Source of the DNA: an uncultured delta proteobacterium | GTDB lineage: Bacteria; Myxococcota_A; Polyangia; Polyangiales; Ga0077539 | Length of the DNA stretch: 7,356 nucleotides | Assembly (NCBI GenBank): GCA_903885885.1 | Contig: CAISKJ010001740.1 | Coordinates: forward strand, 1 to 7,356 | Direction of reading: 5' to 3' | Shown: one piece after another, positions 5,819 through 7,356 of the stretch | Position numbering within the stretch: position 1 is the first letter of the stretch | How the letters are laid out: each line of letters starts with the position of its first letter | Made by a program: the position numbers and the translations under genes | Notes under the pieces: generated by a model | The model's input: the letters and a program-made list of their open reading frames with translations, nothing else | The model's database searches: none | Told to the model about the DNA's origin: nothing

Positions 5819-7317
5819 GGGCCCGGGCTGCCACGGCGGCGCTCGTCGCGCTGCTCGCGCTGGGGTGCGCGCGCCCGCGGCGCGAGGTGCGGGTGGGCTC
5901 CAAGGCCTTCGTCGAGGGCGTGATCCTCGGCGAGGTGGCGAGCGGCCTCGCGCGCCGCGCGGGCTTCACCGTCGACCACCGCCGCGGCCTCGGCGGGACG
6001 CGCGTGCTGTGGAACGCCCTGCGCGCGGGCGAGATCGACGTGTACGCCGAGTACACCGGCACCATCGCCGCGGAGCTGCTGCGCGGCGCGGTGCGCCCCG
6101 ACGACGAGGCCGGGCTCGCGCGCGCCGTCGCCGCGCAGGGCGTCACGATGTCGGCGGGCCTCGGCTTCGACGACACCTACGCCCTCGGCGTGCGGCGCGC
6201 GGTCGCGCAGCGCCTGGGCCTGCGGCGCGTCTCCGACCTGCGCGCGCAGTCTCAGCTGTCACTGGGACTCTCGCACGAGTTTCTGCAGCGCGCCGAGGGG
6301 TGGCCCGGGCTGCGCGCGCGCTACGGGCTGCCGCAGGCGAGCGTGCGCGGCATGCAGCACGAGCTCGCCTACGCGGCGCTCGCGTCGGGCGCCATCGACG
6401 TGACCGACGTGTACACCACCGACGCCGAGGTGGCCGCGCTCGACGTGGCCGTGCTCGACGACGACCTGCACCACTTTCCGCCGTACCGCGCCGTGTGGCT
6501 CTACCGCGCCGACCTCGCGCGCCGCGCGCCCGCGCTCGTCGCGTCGCTCGAGGGCGTTGCGGGCTCCATCGCGACCGACACCATGGCGCGCATGAACGCT
6601 CGCGCGCGCATCGACCGCGCGCCCGAGGCCTCCGTCGCCGAAGACTTTCTTCGCGTGCGCTTCGGCGCGGCGACGGTGACGCCGACGCGCGAGGGCCTCG
6701 GCGCGCGGGTGTGGGCGCGCACGCGCGAGCACCTGTGGCTCGTGCTCGTGTCGCTGCTCGCGGCGGTGGCGGTGGCGGTTCCGCTGGGCGTGCTCGCGGC
6801 GCGGAGCCGTCGCGCGGGCGCGATCATTCTCGGGGTGGTGGGGCTCGTGCAGACGGTGCCGTCGCTCGCGCTGCTGGTGTTCATGATCCCGTTGCTGGGC
6901 ATCGGCGCGGCGCCCGCCATCGCGGCGCTCTTCGTGTACGGGCTGCTCCCCGTGGTGCGCGGCACCGCGCTGGGCATCGCGGGCGTCGCGCCGCCGCTGC
7001 GCGAGTCGGCCGAGGCGTTGGGACTTCCGTCCTGGGCGATGCTGCGACGGGTGGAGCTTCCCCTCGCGATGCCGTCGATTCTCGCGGGCGTGAAGACCGC
7101 GGCGGTGATCAACGTGGGCACGGCGACGCTGGGCGCGCTCGTCGGCGCCGGGGGCTACGGCGAGCCCATTCTCACGGGCGTTCGTCTGGCGCACACGCCG
7201 ACGCTCCTCGAAGGGGCGGTGCCGTCGGCGCTCATGGCGCTCGCGGCGCAGGGCGTGTTCGCGCTCGCCGAGCGGTGGCTCGTGCCCGCGGGCCTGCGCG
7301 CGCCACGCGCCCGCTGA
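5815..7317 (+). CDS. Fused osmoprotectant-binding protein and ABC permease
   Basis: This single 500-residue polypeptide carries both remaining parts of the importer. Residues 1-18 form a signal-like segment ending LALGC, so Cys18 may be lipidated or the segment may act as an anchor. Residues about 24-283 are an OpuAC-type substrate-binding domain with RVGSKAFVEGVILGE (26-40), GLGGT (58-62) and GEIDVYAEYTGT (72-83). Residues about 300-490 are a BPD_transp_1 permease with roughly five hydrophobic helices. The EAA loop (ESAEALGLPSWAMLRRVELP, 397-416) docks the ATPase. GTG 5815 overlaps the ATPase stop as GTGA, implying translational coupling. It also puts the signal segment at the N-terminus; the open frame before it is a shadow of the ATPase gene. 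Known fusions of this family, such as lactococcal OpuABC, have permease first; here the binding domain comes first. The C-terminus is complete. Confidence 0.92.
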   Translation: MRARAATAALVALLALGCARPRREVRVGSKAFVEGVILGEVASGLARRAGFTVDHRRGLGGTRVLWNALRAGEIDVYAEYTGTIAAELLRGAVRPDDEAGLARAVAAQGVTMSAGLGFDDTYALGVRRAVAQRLGLRRVSDLRAQSQLSLGLSHEFLQRAEGWPGLRARYGLPQASVRGMQHELAYAALASGAIDVTDVYTTDAEVAALDVAVLDDDLHHFPPYRAVWLYRADLARRAPALVASLEGVAGSIATDTMARMNARARIDRAPEASVAEDFLRVRFGAATVTPTREGLGARVWARTREHLWLVLVSLLAAVAVAVPLGVLAARSRRAGAIILGVVGLVQTVPSLALLVFMIPLLGIGAAPAIAALFVYGLLPVVRGTALGIAGVAPPLRESAEALGLPSWAMLRRVELPLAMPSILAGVKTAAVINVGTATLGALVGAGGYGEPILTGVRLAHTPTLLEGAVPSALMALAAQGVFALAERWLVPAGLRAPRAR

Positions 7318-7356
7318 AACGCCCGCCGCGGCGCGCGTGCGTGGGGCGTCGCGGCG
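7318..7356. other. End of window after the importer operon, no gene visible
   Basis: These 39 GC-rich bases contain a 10-base palindrome CGCCGCGGCG (7324-7333). It has no loop and no T run, so it is not called as a terminator. Confidence 0.3.

Noticed and set aside
7324..7333. Palindrome CGCCGCGGCG after the importer operon as a terminator
   Set aside because: It has no loop, no T run and only 10 bases, and such palindromes are expected by chance at this GC content.
1..7356. tRNA, rRNA, CRISPR, transposase, attachment sites or a phage-defence system
   Set aside because: No matching structure, repeat array or motif was seen on either strand. The PP2C, VWA and ABC genes are each explained without such a system.

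Overview
The window is very GC-rich (roughly 70% or more by eye). Coding frames end almost every codon in G or C, so long spurious ORFs appear on both strands. The protein types point to a Gram-negative delta-proteobacterial lineage, most likely Myxococcota of the Polyangia/Sandaracinus kind. They include Asp/Ala/Pro-rich lipoproteins with thrombospondin type 3 repeats, a VWA domain and cysteine-rich tails, together with sigma70-like promoters of the TTGAC-N18-TAgctT form. The placement is inferred from style; there is no marker gene in the window.

Layout, left to right. Positions 1-259 (minus) hold the start of a gene running out of the window; its short helical N-terminus and long Ala/Pro linker resemble family 4 uracil-DNA glycosylases, but no catalytic part is visible. 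Divergently, 337-1272 (plus) encodes an exported alpha/beta-hydrolase with an HGGPG oxyanion motif and an aspartate where the serine nucleophile usually sits. A probable promoter in the next gap drives 1403-2191, a complete PP2C-family Ser/Thr phosphatase. After a 158-base gap with a second probable promoter and several small repeats comes 2350-5058. It encodes a 902-residue lipoprotein with calcium-binding type 3 repeats, a VWA domain with an intact MIDAS, a small beta-domain and five tandem six-cysteine units of knottin-like spacing.

The right-hand third (5090-7317) is a two-gene ABC importer of the glycine betaine/osmoprotectant (OpuC/YehXYZW) type. It consists of an ATPase and, overlapping it by 4 bases (GTGA), a single polypeptide that joins an N-terminal lipoprotein-like substrate-binding domain to a C-terminal permease. 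Together they would form a complete importer, with two ATPases and two fused subunits. It lies only 31 bases after the VWA gene with no visible promoter or terminator between, so read-through from the VWA promoter is possible.

No RNA genes, mobile elements, CRISPR arrays or phage genes were seen. No gap between genes exceeds 160 bases. I see no convincing new multi-gene system. The most unusual items are the knottin-like repeat tail, the order of domains in the binding-protein/permease fusion, and the Asp-nucleophile hydrolase with an HGGPG motif.
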